From assembly GCF_042677045.1 (NCBI RefSeq), contig NZ_JBHTIH010000004.1, forward strand, positions 62,001 to 126,000: a DNA stretch of 64,000 bases, written 5' to 3'. Source of the stretch: Lysobacter_K koreensis. Lineage in GTDB: Bacteria; Pseudomonadota; Gammaproteobacteria; Xanthomonadales; Xanthomonadaceae. The notes under the pieces are model-generated. The model made no database searches, was not told the origin of the DNA, and saw only the letters and a list, made by a program, of their open reading frames with translations. The translations under genes were made by a program, and so were the position numbers. The first letter of the stretch is position 1; the number at the start of each line of letters is the position of its first letter. This document shows, piece by piece, positions 62,739 to 64,000 of this stretch.

Positions 62739-62871
62739 TGCCCGCTTCCCCACCGTGATTCCCCGGTCCGACGCCGGCGATGGTAGTGGCCGGGGGTGTG
62801 ACGGGATAGTCATTTTCACCGCGGCGGGGCGACCACCCCGTGCCGCCTGCACCGGCGGCCGGAGCCGCGAC

Positions 62872-62877
62872 TAGACT
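62872..62877 (+). promoter_or_regulatory. -10 hexamer of aceK (candidate leaderless promoter)
   Basis: TAGACT exactly 6 nt before the ATG at 62884. Confidence 0.4.
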
Positions 62878-62883
62878 GCCGGC

Positions 62884-64000
62884 ATGGCGCCCCCGTCCCA
62901 GCCGTCGCCGGTCACCGACCCGGCGTCGCGCGCGGCGGCGCTGATCCACGACGCGTTCGACGACTACAACGCGCGCTTCTCCGACCTCACCCGCCGCGCG
63001 CGACGCCGCTTCGAGCGCCGCGACTGGCGCCACGCGCAGGCCGACGCGGTCGCGCGCATCGACCTCTACGACCCCTGCATCCACGAGACGCTCGGCCGGC
63101 TGGAGGCGCTGCTCGACGACCGCGTGCGCTCGCGGCCGCTGTGGGGCGCGACCAAGCGCGCGTTCGCCGCCAGGATCGCGGCGTTGCCCGACCGCGAGCT
63201 CGACAAGACCTTCTTCAACTCGCTCGCGCGGCGCTTCTTCAGGGTCGACGGGGTGGCGCCGGACCTGGAGTTCCTCGCGCTCGAGATCGAGCCGGCCGGC
63301 GACCCGGCCTGCCGCGGCGAACTCACGCACTACCCGTATGCCGACGGCGGTGCGCACGCGGCGTGGCAGCGGATCCTCGCCGAGCGCGCGTTCGCCAATG
63401 GCTACGCCGACCTGGCCGGCAGCGCCGCGGCGATCGCCGACGCGCTGCACGCGCGGCTGGCGGCGCACGGTGACGCCGGGCTCGGCGTCGAGCTGCTGCG
63501 CACCGTGTTCTACCGCGAGCGCCGCGCCTATCTGGTCGGCCAGGCCCGCGGCACCAGTCAGGCATGGCCGCTGGTGGTGGCGCTGGTCAGCGACCCGCAA
63601 GGCGTGCGCGCCGACGCGTTGCTGACCGAACCGGCGCAGCTGTCGAGCCTGTTCGGCTACGCGCGCAGCTACTTCCATGCCGACTTGACGCGCGTCGGCG
63701 ATGCGGTCGCCTACCTGCAGGCGCTGCTGCCGGCCAAGCCGCTGGACGAGCTTTACACCGTGCTCGGCCGCGCCAAGCAGGGCAAAACGGAACGCTACCG
63801 GCGCGTGTTCGGGCACCTGGCCCGGCACGCCGACGAGCGCCTGCAACGCGCCGACGGCGAGCGCGGCATGGTGATGGCGGTGTTCACCCCGCGCGACTGC
63901 CCGGTGGTGTTCAAGGTCATCCGCGACCGCTTCGCGTACCCGAAGCAGATCGAGCGCCGCGTGGTCGAGGACCGCTACGCAATGGTGTTCCGCCGCGACC
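62884..64000 (+). CDS. aceK: isocitrate dehydrogenase kinase/phosphatase AceK, 5' part
   Basis: The frame is open from ATG 62884 to the right edge (372 codons seen; the family is about 570-600 aa). It shows the AceK regulatory domain (AALIHDAFDDYNARFSDLTRRARRRFERRDW, HYPYADGG, FYRERRAYLVG), LLPAKPLDELYTVLGRAKQGKTERYR and the start of the kinase domain (GERGMVMAVFTPRDCPVVFKVIRDRF). Bifunctional enzyme that switches the dimeric IDH off and on to steer isocitrate into the glyoxylate bypass. Here it is 1.2 kb from its presumed target icd rather than in an aceBA operon. Confidence 0.93.
   Translation, partial: MAPPSQPSPVTDPASRAAALIHDAFDDYNARFSDLTRRARRRFERRDWRHAQADAVARIDLYDPCIHETLGRLEALLDDRVRSRPLWGATKRAFAARIAALPDRELDKTFFNSLARRFFRVDGVAPDLEFLALEIEPAGDPACRGELTHYPYADGGAHAAWQRILAERAFANGYADLAGSAAAIADALHARLAAHGDAGLGVELLRTVFYRERRAYLVGQARGTSQAWPLVVALVSDPQGVRADALLTEPAQLSSLFGYARSYFHADLTRVGDAVAYLQALLPAKPLDELYTVLGRAKQGKTERYRRVFGHLARHADERLQRADGERGMVMAVFTPRDCPVVFKVIRDRFAYPKQIERRVVEDRYAMVFRRD

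Overview
The window is GC-rich chromosomal DNA from a gammaproteobacterium. The gene set (long plsB, ttcA, rdgC, tatABC, glyQ/glyS, tamAB, a bioB-bioF-bioH-bioC operon, ubiA, zapE, long QueF, monomeric plus dimeric isocitrate dehydrogenase, aceK) and the style of its short palindromic repeats suggest a member of the Xanthomonadaceae/Lysobacteraceae, Lysobacter-like. That placement is inferred from gene content; no rRNA is present. Codon use is strongly G/C-ending in nearly all genes, apart from a few small A/T-richer genes noted below.

Layout. 1-14.8 kb: lipid and envelope housekeeping (plsB), tRNA thiolation (ttcA), rdgC, a YgjP-like metallopeptidase, hemH with a coupled hydrolase, a SYLF protein, tatABC plus an RDD membrane protein, a BPSS1780-like membrane protein, a class I glutamine amidotransferase, and glyQ. 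15-24.2 kb: glyS, then tamA-tamB with a coupled membrane protein. 24.3-28.1 kb: a Cys-rich GFA/CENP-V protein and a propeller-like lipoprotein in one operon, then mnmG. 28.1-28.7 kb: a gene-free stretch with a near-consensus sigma-54 promoter followed by a strong intrinsic terminator, read here as a candidate small RNA. 28.7-34 kb: a Tyr/Gly-rich lipoprotein, two DMT transporters, a PLP-dependent dehydratase, a HAD phosphatase and an exported protein. 34-38 kb: the biotin operon on the minus strand, with comF divergent. 38.9-48.6 kb: a RidA-like protein, ubiA, tRNA-Arg(CCG), a membrane-anchored cytochrome c, a hydrolase-zapE pair, a VTT membrane protein, a ribbon-helix-helix regulator next to a PHB-depolymerase-like esterase, an APC permease and an exported M20 amidohydrolase. 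48.6-59.9 kb: ordinary chromosomal genes (VOC protein, GST, queF, LysM protein, YchJ, YecA-like, monomeric IDH) interspersed with small A/T-richer genes attached to integron attC-like sites. 60.3-64 kb: dimeric icd, a DUF4344 metallopeptidase and the 5' part of aceK.

The most distinctive features are: (1) dispersed integron cassettes, all in one orientation, with 60-bp attC or attC-like sites and no integrase in the window; (2) a candidate sigma-54-driven small RNA divergent from mnmG; (3) a set of genes whose -10 hexamer lies exactly 6 nt before the ATG, implying leaderless mRNAs; (4) a 42-bp minisatellite upstream of the monomeric isocitrate dehydrogenase; and (5) two unrelated isocitrate dehydrogenases plus the kinase/phosphatase AceK in one 7-kb stretch.
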